Positions 41,259 to 49,942 of a DNA stretch of 64,000 nucleotides are shown one piece after another. The notes beneath the pieces were generated by a model. It had not been told where the DNA came from. It saw nothing but the letters and a program-made list of their open reading frames with translations, and did not search any database. Both the position numbers and the translations under genes were made by a program. This DNA is from Mycobacterium simiae (lineage in GTDB: Bacteria; Actinomycetota; Actinomycetes; Mycobacteriales; Mycobacteriaceae): NCBI RefSeq assembly GCF_010727605.1, contig NZ_AP022568.1, forward strand, positions 930,001 through 994,000, written 5' to 3'. The stretch's first letter is position 1; each line of letters opens with the position of its first letter.

Positions 41259-42308
41259 TTAGTGGGACGCGAGCATGACCCCGGTCAGGGCGACGGTCGC
41301 GATCCACACGGTGGACACGACGGCCAACACGAACGGGCGGGGGCCCACCTTCTTAAGCACTGACGCATGCACGCCGGTGCCGAGCGCGAACATCGCCGCG
41401 GTGAGTAGGGCGACCTGAAAGACCTTGGCGTACTGCAGCAGGTGTGGAGGAACGACGTCGGCCGAACGCAGGGCGACGCAGACCATGAAAGCCAGCACGA
41501 ATAGCGGCACCAGGGGCGGACGCTTGATGTCCGTTCCGGTCCCGGCGATCCTGCGCTGCCGAACGCTGAGCACCGCCATCACGGGCGCAAGCATCAGCAC
41601 CCGCGCCAACTTCACCACGACAGCCACTCCCAGCGCGCCGCCTCCCATCGTGGCGGCCGCAGCAATCACCTGGGCGACTTCGTGAATCGACCCGCCCGCC
41701 CAGGCGCCGGCAGCGAGGTCGGACAGTCGTAGCGCCTGCGCGAATGCGGGCAGGAGCGGAATCATCAGCGTTCCGCAGATCACCACCAACGCAACAGCGG
41801 TGGGGACGTCTTCGTCGTCCTCGGCCTGGATCACCCCGTCGACGGCCGCCACCGCCGCGGCCCCGCAGATTGAGAATCCGCATGCGATCAACAGTCGCTG
41901 GGTCCAGGTCATCCCCAGCAACTTGCCCGCGAACATGGTGCCGGTGATGCCCAGAGCCACGATGGACACGACGACGATGATGACGCCGTAGCCCAGGCGC
42001 AGGATGTCGCCCAGCACCAGCTGCAGGCCCAGCATCGCGACCCCGATGCGCAGTAGTCGTTTCGCGGAGAACTGCAGTCCGGGTCGCAGCCACCGCGGCA
42101 ATGATGCGACGTTGGCTGCCACTGCTCCGAGCACGATCGCGATCAACAGTGGACTCACCGTGGGCAACCAGTGATTGATCGCCAACGCGCCCGCGGTCGC
42201 GAGCGCGCACAGGGCAACGCCGGGACCGACCGCTACCGGGTTGAGCTGCCCCCGCGACGATGTGGCCGTCGCCTCGCGCACCTGTTGCTGGCCCAGTGAA
42301 CTGATCAT
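41259..42308 (-). CDS. YeiH/UPF0324-family putative sulfate or sulfite exporter
   Basis: A 349-residue membrane protein with about 10 hydrophobic helices. It carries the PF03601 signatures: LLRIGVAMLGLQL, ACGFSICGAAAVAA and AGAWAGGSIHEVAQVIAAAA. Members are associated with export of sulfite or sulfate in organosulfonate degraders and, in enterobacteria, with the LysR regulator YeiE. Here too a LysR gene is divergently transcribed. With the CoA ligase, acylating dehydrogenase and Soe-like operons nearby, inorganic sulfur anion export is the favoured role. Confidence 0.8.
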   Translation of the reverse strand: MISSLGQQQVREATATSSRGQLNPVAVGPGVALCALATAGALAINHWLPTVSPLLIAIVLGAVAANVASLPRWLRPGLQFSAKRLLRIGVAMLGLQLVLGDILRLGYGVIIVVVSIVALGITGTMFAGKLLGMTWTQRLLIACGFSICGAAAVAAVDGVIQAEDDEDVPTAVALVVICGTLMIPLLPAFAQALRLSDLAAGAWAGGSIHEVAQVIAAAATMGGGALGVAVVVKLARVLMLAPVMAVLSVRQRRIAGTGTDIKRPPLVPLFVLAFMVCVALRSADVVPPHLLQYAKVFQVALLTAAMFALGTGVHASVLKKVGPRPFVLAVVSTVWIATVALTGVMLASH

Positions 42309-42359
42309 TCCTCAACGTTGGGCCACGACCAGGGGCAACGGTAGCCACCAAATCGGTAT

Positions 42360-42404
42360 CCGGTCATATCAAAAGTGCATACCCAACGGGGAGGCCGGTC
42401 ATAT
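42360..42404. promoter_or_regulatory. Direct repeat CCGGTCATAT in the YeiH/LysR divergent promoter
   Basis: The 10-bp sequence CCGGTCATAT occurs at 42360-42369 and 42395-42404, 35 bp apart, in the 105-bp region between the two divergent starts. The second copy ends 9 bp before the LysR ATG. Repeated half-sites in a shared divergent promoter are typical for LysR autoregulation and target control. Confidence 0.5.
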
Positions 42405-42413
42405 AGTTCGGGT

Positions 42414-43313
42414 ATGTCGCTGCGGCTACCACCTTTTGAATCGCTCAAACTACTCGTCGGTGTCGACGATCACGGAAGTCTCAGCGCCGCTGCACGTTCG
42501 GTCCAGATGTCGCAGCCGAATGCCAGCCGGGCCATCAGGGGACTGGAACGCCGCTTCGCACTGCCACTCGTCGACCGCAGCCCCAACGGCTCGACGCTGA
42601 CGGCGCAAGGCACGGTGCTGGCGCATTGGGCGCGCCAGATTCTGGTCGACATCGACAAGCTACTGATGGTCGCCGACGGGCTGCGGGCCGAACACGGCGC
42701 ACAGTTGACCGTTACGGCCAGCATCACCGTCGCCGAACACCTGATGCCGGTGTGGCTGGCCAGATTTCGCGCCCAGTATGCCGACGTGACGATCTATCTT
42801 CAGGCCCGTAACTCCACCCAGGTGATCGAAGACGTCCGCAGCGGCGCGTGCGATATCGGGTTTGTCGAATCGCCGAATCCGATCCGGGGCCTGCACAGCA
42901 CCGAGGTCGCACGTGACGAACTCGTCGTAGTGGTCCATCCGCACCACCCGTGGGCGCGACGCCGTGCCCCGCTGACGGCCGCCGAGTTGGCCGCAACGCC
43001 GTTGCTGGTTCGCGAATCCGGATCGGGCACCAGAACCACACTCGAGTTGGCCCTGCAGGGTCACGACATCGCGACCCCACTGCTCGAACTCGGCAGCGCC
43101 TCGGCGATCCGAACGTCCGCGCTCAACGGCGTCGGTCCGGCCGTGCTCAGTACGCTGGCCATCGCCGAGGACGTACGCGCCGGTCAGTTGAACGTCGTTG
43201 CGGTCAAAGATTTGCGCATGCTCCGGTCGCTGCGGGCGGTCTGGCGGGGCGCACGCCGGCTCGACGGCACCGCGGCCATGTTGCTGAAGTTGATCTTCTC
43301 CGAGTCCGCCTAG
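42414..43313 (+). CDS. LysR-family regulator (YeiE-like context)
   Basis: A 299-residue LysR protein. The winged HTH is at about 5-65 (GSLSAAARSVQMSQPNASRAI), the effector domain follows with LTVTASITVAEHLMPVWL, CDIGFVESP and ESGSGTRTTLE. It closely resembles the second LysR gene at 55.6 kb in these same segments, suggesting paralogs sensing related ligands. Divergent from the YeiH exporter gene. The ATG lacks a clear Shine-Dalgarno site and may be translated from a near-leaderless transcript. Confidence 0.88.
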   Translation: MSLRLPPFESLKLLVGVDDHGSLSAAARSVQMSQPNASRAIRGLERRFALPLVDRSPNGSTLTAQGTVLAHWARQILVDIDKLLMVADGLRAEHGAQLTVTASITVAEHLMPVWLARFRAQYADVTIYLQARNSTQVIEDVRSGACDIGFVESPNPIRGLHSTEVARDELVVVVHPHHPWARRRAPLTAAELAATPLLVRESGSGTRTTLELALQGHDIATPLLELGSASAIRTSALNGVGPAVLSTLAIAEDVRAGQLNVVAVKDLRMLRSLRAVWRGARRLDGTAAMLLKLIFSESA

Positions 43314-43322
43314 CTCGCGGTG

Positions 43323-44237
43323 CTATGCGGATCCGCTGCGGACGGGCTCGGCCGGCGTGGCGGTGGCTTCGACGCCCAAGGAACGCAGCGCTTCGCCGAT
43401 GGCACTGGGCACTTCCACGACCTCGGCACCGGCTTCGGTGAGAGCGCGCACCTTCGACTCACCGCTACCGCAAGCGCCGGTCACAATCGCGCCGGCATGG
43501 CCCATCCGCTGCCCCGGGGGCGCGGTGCGGCCGGCGATGAAGGCAACGACGGGCTTGGTCATGCCGGCGATATACGCCGCGGCCTCCTCCTCCATCGCAC
43601 CGCCGATTTCACCAACGACGACGACAGCCGACGTGCGCTCGTCGGCGTCGAGAAGGCGTACCGCGTCAAGCGTTGTGGTGCCCAAGATTGGGTCGCCACC
43701 GATGCCGATGAAGGCGCTCTGGCCGAAACCGGCAGTGATCAGTTCCATCGACACCAGGGTTCCCAGGCTGCCACTGCGCGAGATCACTCCGATCGGACCC
43801 GGCCGAAAGATGTTGTGCGCGAAGCCCGGCATGATGCCGACCGACGTTTCGCCCGGCACGACCAGGCCCGCGGTGTTGGGTCCGAGCACCGTGGTTCCGG
43901 CCGCCGCGGCACGGGCCAGGATCTCCATGACGTCCTGGGCGGGCACGTGTTCGGTGAGTAAAACCAGCTTGCGAACGCCCGCCTCGATTGCATCGAGGGC
44001 CGCGGCCCTGGCCTGCATCGGTGGGACGAACAGCACCGAGGCGTCTAGCGGGTGTTGGGTCGCCGCCTGCACCACGCTGTCGTAAACGGGTATGGAATTG
44101 ACCGTGCGTCCCCCACGGCCGGGACTCGCGCCCGCCACGACTTGGGTCCCGCATTCGACCATGCGCTCGGTCCAATACGAGCCCTGCTTGCCGGTAATGC
44201 CTTGGACGACAACCGTTTCCCCACGCCGAATCAACAT
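43323..44237 (-). CDS. SucD-like CoA ligase alpha subunit (ADP-forming)
   Basis: A 304-residue alpha subunit of an ADP-forming acyl-CoA synthetase. The CoA-binding start is VVVQGITGKQGSYW, and the phosphorylated His is H247 in QRMGHAGAIV, as in succinyl-CoA synthetase. The rest of the operon (acylating dehydrogenase, phosphate acyltransferase) argues against the TCA-cycle enzyme and for a substrate-specific ligase, similar to the ADP-forming sulfoacetate-CoA ligases of anaerobic sulfonate degraders. Its ATG is 3 bp after the beta-subunit stop. Confidence 0.85.
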   Translation of the reverse strand: MLIRRGETVVVQGITGKQGSYWTERMVECGTQVVAGASPGRGGRTVNSIPVYDSVVQAATQHPLDASVLFVPPMQARAAALDAIEAGVRKLVLLTEHVPAQDVMEILARAAAAGTTVLGPNTAGLVVPGETSVGIMPGFAHNIFRPGPIGVISRSGSLGTLVSMELITAGFGQSAFIGIGGDPILGTTTLDAVRLLDADERTSAVVVVGEIGGAMEEEAAAYIAGMTKPVVAFIAGRTAPPGQRMGHAGAIVTGACGSGESKVRALTEAGAEVVEVPSAIGEALRSLGVEATATPAEPVRSGSA

Positions 44238-44240
44238 CGC

Positions 44241-45401
44241 TCACACCTCCACTGTGGTCGCCGCGGCCGCCACTGCGGCCTTGACGGCATCGTCCATGAG
44301 TTCGTACGGTTGCACCCCAAGCCGCTCTTGAACGAGGCGTATCGCCTCTTGTTCGCCGGTGCCGTGGATGGTGAAGAAGTACGGAATCTCCGGTCGCAGT
44401 TCTTCGATGGCGGCGACAACGCCTTCGGCCATCACGTCGGTGCGGGCGAAGGCGCCACAGAAGTTGATCAGCAGGCTGCGCACCCGCGGGTTGTCCAAGA
44501 CCAGCTTGAGGGCCGGGGTGGCCTTCGTGTAGGCGTCGCCACCGATCTCCAAGAAATTGGCGGGCTTACCGCCATAGTGGTTGACCACGTCCAGGCTGGT
44601 CATGGTCAGTCCCGCACCGTTGGCCAGGATGCCGATATCACCGTCGAGCTCGATGAACTGCAGGCCGAGTTCGCGGCCGCGGCGTTCGAGTTCGGTCCCG
44701 ACCTCCAGCTGATCCGCGCGGAGATCGGCGACGAGCGACGAATGACGGGGCAGCGCACCCGGATCCAGCGACACCTTGCTGTCCAGGGCCACCAGCTCGC
44801 CCGAGGTCGTGACGGCCAGCGGGTTAACCTCGACCAGGTCGGCGTCGGCCGACCGGTAGGTCTGGTAGAGGGCGGCCAACGTGCGCGCCACCGCGCGCCG
44901 GGACTTCTCGGGCAGGTCGGTATCGGCAAGCATGTCGCCGGCGACGTCCTCTGCCAGACCCCACAAGATGTCGATGGGCAACCGGTGCACCCGATCCGGT
45001 GATTCGGTGTTGATCTCTTCGATGTCCATACCACCCGCAGTGGAGAACAACAGCAGCGGCCCTTTGCTCTGGGCGTCGTTGAGGATGGCGGCATAGAGCT
45101 CCTGCTCGATGTCCACGCACTGCTCGAGGAGGACCTCCTGGACGCGATATCCGCCTAGCTCGGTGCCGAGCAATTGGCGGGCCGCGTCGGCGGCCTGTGC
45201 CGGTGAGTCGGCGAACAGCACGCCACCCGACTTGCCGCGTTTACCGGTCGGCACCTGGGCCTTGAGTACCACGCGCCCGCCGATTGCGGTCGCTGCCCGC
45301 ATCGCCGACTCGGGTGAGTCGACAACCGTTCCCTGCGGAATGCGTACGTCGGCGTCGGCTAGCAGTCGCTTACCTTGGTATTCGAGAAGTTTCACGTTCA
45401 C
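44241..45401 (-). CDS. SucC-like CoA ligase beta subunit (ADP-forming)
   Basis: A 386-residue ATP-grasp beta subunit: VKLLEYQGKRLLADADV at the N-terminus, KAQVPTGKRGKSGGV as nucleotide loop, LVEVNPLAVT as metal-binding segment and NGAGLTMTSLDVVNHYGGKPANFLEIGG as the CoA-ligase signature (given here in parts). The GTG overlaps the aldehyde dehydrogenase stop by 4 bp (GTGA). It forms the heteromer with the alpha subunit encoded just downstream. Confidence 0.87.
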   Translation of the reverse strand: MNVKLLEYQGKRLLADADVRIPQGTVVDSPESAMRAATAIGGRVVLKAQVPTGKRGKSGGVLFADSPAQAADAARQLLGTELGGYRVQEVLLEQCVDIEQELYAAILNDAQSKGPLLLFSTAGGMDIEEINTESPDRVHRLPIDILWGLAEDVAGDMLADTDLPEKSRRAVARTLAALYQTYRSADADLVEVNPLAVTTSGELVALDSKVSLDPGALPRHSSLVADLRADQLEVGTELERRGRELGLQFIELDGDIGILANGAGLTMTSLDVVNHYGGKPANFLEIGGDAYTKATPALKLVLDNPRVRSLLINFCGAFARTDVMAEGVVAAIEELRPEIPYFFTIHGTGEQEAIRLVQERLGVQPYELMDDAVKAAVAAAATTVEV

Positions 45402-46819
45402 CGTCCGTAGGTCGCGAAGTAGGAGCCCCACAGGTCCTCTTCGGTTGGTTCACACGCCGGGATGACCCGCGCGAGTCGGGTGATGTTGAGGAAGTCCCGG
45501 TACGACAGGTTGTGGGAAATGCTGTTGCCGGCCCAGGTCCCCGCACCCATCGTCAGCGTGAATCCGAGCCCGTTGTCGAATCCGCCCCCGGTGCCGAAAC
45601 AGTGCGCCTGGTTGACCAGTACCCGCGCCACCTTCAGCCGCTCGGCGACGTGGCGGGCCCGATCATCGTTTGTGGTGTGAATGCCACACGAATGGCCGGC
45701 GCCCTGGAAGTCCAAAATCCCCTGGATCCGGTCGATCGCCTCGTCGAGGTCGGTGAAGCGGTACACGGTCAGCACCACGGAGAGCTTCTCGCCGCTGAAC
45801 GGGTGATCCGGGCCGTAGCTGTCCTCTTCGACCAGGAAGAACTCGGCGTCGTGTGCGCCCTGCCCGTTGAACCCGGCGAGCGCGGCGATCTTGCCCGGGG
45901 GCTGCGCGGTGATCTCGGGGCTGAGTTTGCCGTCCGGCCACATCACCTGCTGCAGGCGGCGCTTCTCGTCTGCGCTCACCAGATACGCGCCCTGACGCCG
46001 CAGCGCTTCGATCGCGGCGTCGTAGACCTCGGCGTGGATGTGCAGCGAGTTCTCCGAGGAACAGCTGGTGGCATAGTCAAACGTCTTGCTGGCGCGAATC
46101 TTTGCCGCCGCATCGGCGAGATCTGCGTCGGCGTCGATGATGACGGGCGCGTTGCCCACACCGACACCGATGGCTGGGGTTCCACTGCTGTACGCGGCGC
46201 GGACGTTCTTCTGCGACCCGGTCACGACGACGAAGTCGGCCTGCCGCATCAACTCGTAGGTGACCGCTTTGGACGGAACTGCGGTGTATTGCACCAAATC
46301 TCGGGGCACACCCAGCCGGTCGAACTGCTCGTGAATGTGCCGCACCAGCAGTGCGCACGTGGACGCACCCTTGGGAGACGGAGACAGGATGACCGCGTTG
46401 CCACCCTTGAGCACCATCATCGCCTTGTTGGCCGGGGTGGCGGCGGGATTGGTGGAGGGGCAGACCGCCGCGACGACGCCCATTGGCTTCGCGTATTCGG
46501 TGATGCCGGTTTTGGGGTCTTCGCTGATGACGCCCACCGACTTTGCTCCCGTCAGATCGCGCAACGTCCCCATGGTCTTGCGTCGATTCTTCAGCGTCTT
46601 GTCCTCGACATTGCCTAGTCCGGTGTCGCGCACGGCGAGCTCGGCGAGTTCGAGGGCCCTGGTCGGCTCGGCGATCGCCCAAGCGACCGCTGCGACAACA
46701 TGATCGACGCGCTCCTGGGAATATCCCGCGAACTCTGCTTGGGCCGTGCGGGCGCGCCGCACCATTTCGGCGACGACCTGTTCGGCGGTCTCGGCTGCGT
46801 GCGGAGGTGACGTCGTCAT
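45398..46819 (-). CDS. CoA-acylating aldehyde dehydrogenase (SauS/AdhE-N-like)
   Basis: A 473-residue NAD(P)-dependent acylating aldehyde dehydrogenase. The catalytic Cys is C253 in TSCSSENSLHI. MGVVAAVCPSTNPAATPANK and KGGNAVILSPSPKG are typical of the AdhE N-domain, EutE and SauS group. The C-terminal end NITRLARVIPACEPTEEDLWG resembles SauS-type sulfoacetaldehyde dehydrogenases as I recall them. With the CoA ligase it would reduce an acid to its aldehyde, or work in reverse. Ethanolamine-type acetaldehyde metabolism is the main alternative, but no ethanolamine or microcompartment genes are present. Confidence 0.85.
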   Translation of the reverse strand: MTTSPPHAAETAEQVVAEMVRRARTAQAEFAGYSQERVDHVVAAVAWAIAEPTRALELAELAVRDTGLGNVEDKTLKNRRKTMGTLRDLTGAKSVGVISEDPKTGITEYAKPMGVVAAVCPSTNPAATPANKAMMVLKGGNAVILSPSPKGASTCALLVRHIHEQFDRLGVPRDLVQYTAVPSKAVTYELMRQADFVVVTGSQKNVRAAYSSGTPAIGVGVGNAPVIIDADADLADAAAKIRASKTFDYATSCSSENSLHIHAEVYDAAIEALRRQGAYLVSADEKRRLQQVMWPDGKLSPEITAQPPGKIAALAGFNGQGAHDAEFFLVEEDSYGPDHPFSGEKLSVVLTVYRFTDLDEAIDRIQGILDFQGAGHSCGIHTTNDDRARHVAERLKVARVLVNQAHCFGTGGGFDNGLGFTLTMGAGTWAGNSISHNLSYRDFLNITRLARVIPACEPTEEDLWGSYFATYGR

Positions 46820-46834
46820 GCTGATTCTCTTCTC

Positions 46835-47905
46835 CTACTTCGGCAATGGTGCCGCCGCGGTGACGGCTTGGACGGCGCTTGCCAGCGCCACAAACTCGAT
46901 GTCGTCGACGCTGCACCCGCGGGACAGGTCGTTGATGGGCTTGGCGAACCCTTGCAGGATCGGGCCGAGTGCGGCCGCACCGCCGATCCGCTGCGTGATC
47001 TTGTACGCGATGTTGCCCGCATCGAGGTTGGGAAAGATCATCACGTTGGCCCGGCCGGCGACGAGGGAACCGGGCGCCTTACTGGCGCCGATATCGGCTA
47101 CGAAAGCGGCGTCGAACTGCAGTTCGCCCTCGATCGGCAGTTCGGGGCAGAGCCGGCGGGCGATTTGGGCGGCCCTGCGCACCTTGTCGACCTCGGTGTG
47201 TGCCGCGCTGCCCATGGTGCTGAACGAGAGCATGGCGACCACGGGCGGCACCCCGGTCAGCGACCGGTACGTCGTCGCTGTCGCCACCGCGATCTCGGCG
47301 AGCTGTTGGTCGTCGGGCATGGGAATGACCGCACAATCGCCGTAGCCGATCAACTGCTCCGAGGGCAGCGCCATCAAGAAGCAACTCGACAGGGTATGCG
47401 TGCCGGAAGCCATCCCGATGACCCGCAGCCCGGCGCGCAGCACCTCCGCCGTCGGACGCGACGCACCTGCGACGCAGGCATCCACAGAGCCCATGCGCAG
47501 CAAGGCAGTCGCCGCGTAGAGTGGATCGGCCTGCAGCGCAACAATTTCTGTTTCCGTCAAGCGGGGACACAGCGCGTCACGCAGCGCCCCGGCGAGGCGC
47601 TCGGCCTCGGTCGGGCAGGCGAGATCTACGATCGCTGACTCCCGTGGCGGACGGATTCCGCTGTGCACCGCCACGTCCTGGATCACCGTGCGCCGGCCGA
47701 CGAGATAGGGCGCGACCGCTCCCGATTCGCTGAGACGCGCCGCCGCGGCGATCACCCGTGGGTCTTCGCCGTCGGCCAGAGCCACCCTCACATTTCGGCC
47801 TGCCAGGACACTGCGCCAGGACGCCCGCAGGGCTTGTAGCGCCCCGAGGCCGGCGCCGGTGCCGACCGCGGTCATCGGGGCACAGGCGACATCGCTGACG
47901 GTCAT
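46835..47905 (-). CDS. Phosphate acetyl/acyltransferase (Pta-like)
   Basis: A 356-residue PTA_PTB-family enzyme converting acyl phosphate to acyl-CoA. Recognisable segments are VALADGEDPRVIAAAARL, DACVAGASRPTAEVLRAGL, MLSFSTMGSAAH and ANVMIFPNLDAGNIAYK with the final LGPILQGFAKPINDLSRG. It is the compact form without the N-terminal DRTGG domain, as often found in taurine and sulfonate operons where it handles acetyl phosphate made by Xsc. First gene of the operon; ATG 47905 preferred to an upstream TTG. Confidence 0.9.
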   Translation of the reverse strand: MTVSDVACAPMTAVGTGAGLGALQALRASWRSVLAGRNVRVALADGEDPRVIAAAARLSESGAVAPYLVGRRTVIQDVAVHSGIRPPRESAIVDLACPTEAERLAGALRDALCPRLTETEIVALQADPLYAATALLRMGSVDACVAGASRPTAEVLRAGLRVIGMASGTHTLSSCFLMALPSEQLIGYGDCAVIPMPDDQQLAEIAVATATTYRSLTGVPPVVAMLSFSTMGSAAHTEVDKVRRAAQIARRLCPELPIEGELQFDAAFVADIGASKAPGSLVAGRANVMIFPNLDAGNIAYKITQRIGGAAALGPILQGFAKPINDLSRGCSVDDIEFVALASAVQAVTAAAPLPK

Positions 47906-48239
47906 CGATCCTCGCAGTTGAGCTCGGTATTTCAACTTATGAAATCATTTCCCAAACTCTCACGATGGCGGTTCCCTGTCAAGGTTGCAGCGGCGGCACC
48001 GGGCGCTGTCGAGGTAAGCCGCACGCGGTTTTCACAACCACGTAAATCCTTGTAGACCAACATCTTTCGCAGATATGCGGTCGCCTCCGAAGCGGATCTT
48101 CGCCCGGACGTTATTGACATCACACCTCCTTGTGGCTAGCGTCACAACACACCAGATCTGGGATGAGCTTTCACATAATGGGATGACGAGCCCCGGTGTC
48201 GCGTTGCCACCCGAGGCCATAGCTAGGTGGTGACCGTTG
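47906..48239. promoter_or_regulatory. Divergent promoter region between the pta-like operon and the MFS gene
   Basis: This 334-bp non-coding region has no credible ORF. On the plus strand TTGACA (48114-48119) and TAGCGT (48137-48142) are 17 bp apart, a good housekeeping-type mycobacterial promoter for the MFS gene. On the minus strand TTGACA (from 47983 to 47978) faces the pta-like gene, but its -10 is not clear. A short AT-rich stretch around 47936-47950 lies close to the pta start. Confidence 0.55.
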
Positions 48240-49568
48240 ATGCTCAAGCCGGCATTCCGTCTCGACGCCCCGCATGGGCAGCCGACAGCAAAGACCAGAC
48301 CGTCGCTCCGGAGCGCGTTCGTCGGGCGGGTGCGCGGCAAGGTGCTACTGCTGCTCTGCATGCTGTACTTCGTCACCTACGTGGACCGCGTGAACATCGC
48401 GACGGCGGCGCCGTTCATCAAAAGTGAACTTGGATTGACGAATACCCAGCTGGGACTGACTCTTTCGGCTTTCGCCCTTCCGTATGCGTTCTTCCAGATC
48501 TTCGGCGGGATGATCGGTGACCGTTTCGGACCCCGGATCGTGCTCGGCATCGTCGGCGTTGTCTGGGCGGTATCGACGGCGGCCACCGGGTTTGCTGTCG
48601 GACTGGTATCGCTGTTCGCCGCCCGGCTTGCGCTCGGTTTCGGCGAAGGAGCGTCCTTTCCAACAGCGACACATGCGATGGCGAAATGGATGCCACCGGA
48701 CCAACGTGGGCTGGCGCAAGGCGTGACGCATGCCGCCGCCCGGCTTGGTAACGCCATAACCCCGTTGGTCGCCGGGGCGCTGATCGCCCTTTACGGTTGG
48801 CGACTTTCGTTCTGGGTCTTCGCCGCGGTGAGCTTTCTGTGGGTCATTGCGTGGGTGTGGTCGTTCACCGACTCGCCCGCCGATCACCCGAAAATGACGC
48901 CGGCAGAGCTCGACGAGCTACCGCAAGATCAGCAAACAGAACAACACACACCCACGCCCTGGGGCCCGCTGCTGCGACGCATTCTTCCGGTGACCCTGGT
49001 GGACTTCTGCTACGGCTGGACGCTGTGGGTGTTCCTCACCTGGCTACCGTCGTTCTTCAAGGGCAGCTACGGCTTGGATCTCAAGGACTTCGCGATGTTC
49101 AGCACGCTGGTGCTGTTGGCCGGGGTGGTCGGCGACACGATGGGCGGAGTGGTGTCTGACGCGCTGCTGCGACGGACGGGCAACCCCAAGATTGCGCGGC
49201 GTGCCACGCTCGTGGTGGGCCTGATGGGATCCTTCCTGTTTGTCCTGCCCACCCTGGTGACCCACCGGCTCTTACTTGACGCGACGTTCCTGGCGCTGTC
49301 GTTCTTCTTCCTGGAGTTGACCAATGCGGTGCTCTGGGCGATCCCCATGGACATCGCACCCCAGCACGCCGGCACTGCCGGCGGACTGATGAACACCGGT
49401 TTCGGGATCGCGGGCATTCTTTCCCCGCTGGTCTTCGGCATGCTGCTGGACGCGACCGGCAGCTGGCAGGTCCCCTTCGCCGTCTCCGCCGCACTTCTGT
49501 TCATCGGAGCCGTCGCCGCCCTGCGCATCGATCCGCAGCCGCTGCCGGATGAGACGGCCGTCCGATGA
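48240..49568 (+). CDS. MFS anion:cation symporter (ACS family), putative sulfonate or carboxylate importer
   Basis: A 442-residue 12-helix carrier. TYVDRVNIATAAPFIKSELG in helix 1 and the loop GDRFGPRIVLG are typical of the ACS family (galactonate, phthalate, SauU). The central loop between helices 6 and 7 is acidic and Pro-rich (PKMTPAELDELPQDQQ). Its divergent position next to the pta/dehydrogenase/CoA-ligase operon mirrors sauU in sulfoacetate utilisation clusters. The ATG is chosen over an immediately preceding TTG. Confidence 0.83.
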   Translation: MLKPAFRLDAPHGQPTAKTRPSLRSAFVGRVRGKVLLLLCMLYFVTYVDRVNIATAAPFIKSELGLTNTQLGLTLSAFALPYAFFQIFGGMIGDRFGPRIVLGIVGVVWAVSTAATGFAVGLVSLFAARLALGFGEGASFPTATHAMAKWMPPDQRGLAQGVTHAAARLGNAITPLVAGALIALYGWRLSFWVFAAVSFLWVIAWVWSFTDSPADHPKMTPAELDELPQDQQTEQHTPTPWGPLLRRILPVTLVDFCYGWTLWVFLTWLPSFFKGSYGLDLKDFAMFSTLVLLAGVVGDTMGGVVSDALLRRTGNPKIARRATLVVGLMGSFLFVLPTLVTHRLLLDATFLALSFFFLELTNAVLWAIPMDIAPQHAGTAGGLMNTGFGIAGILSPLVFGMLLDATGSWQVPFAVSAALLFIGAVAALRIDPQPLPDETAVR

Positions 49569-49831
49569 GTGCGGCAGCCAAGCGCATGTACCACGAGTTG
49601 AATGCGATTGCCGTCGAACTGAATTCGAGCGCGCTGGCTTATCAGACGGCGCTCGACCGGATGTCCGTCGAGAAGTCGAGGGGTCGCCCGCGGGGCATCC
49701 GACACGGCGGGTGCGTCGACAGCGAGACCGCCTGCGATCGCGGGTCACCGCGGCGAATCGGCGTCAGGGGTGCCGGTCAACCGGGTTCCTGGTATCCGAC
49801 CGGGGCGCGCTGCCCGCGGTGCGGAAGGTGA
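49565..49831 (+). CDS. Small hypothetical protein overlapping the MFS gene
   Basis: An 88-residue frame whose ATG overlaps the MFS stop (ATGA). The first 33 residues (KRMYHELNAIAVELNSSALA) look like a real amphipathic helix; the rest is Arg/Gly/Cys-rich and could be non-coding readthrough, ending CPRCGR. It may be the remnant of a longer gene. No homolog recognised. Confidence 0.35.
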   Translation: MSAAAKRMYHELNAIAVELNSSALAYQTALDRMSVEKSRGRPRGIRHGGCVDSETACDRGSPRRIGVRGAGQPGSWYPTGARCPRCGR

Positions 49832-49856
49832 TGGCCGAAGGCTGAGGGCAGGGCCC

Positions 49857-49895
49857 AGTCAACATCGAAAGTCAACATCGAAAGTCAACACCGAA
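49857..49895. repeat. Three tandem 13-bp repeats
   Basis: AGTCAACATCGAA is present three times head to tail; the third copy has C for T at position 9. It lies in the convergent gap between the MFS/small ORF and the Mrp-like gene. It may be a replication-slippage product. Confidence 0.9.
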
Positions 49896-49942
49896 TCCCC
49901 GCCGCCCCGGCACGATGACGCCAGCGGGTAGGCGCGACCGCT

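Noticed and set aside
43323..45401. TCA-cycle succinyl-CoA synthetase
   Set aside because: Family is right, but the operon with an acylating dehydrogenase and Pta, and mycobacterial housekeeping sucCD being expected elsewhere, argue for a specialised CoA ligase.
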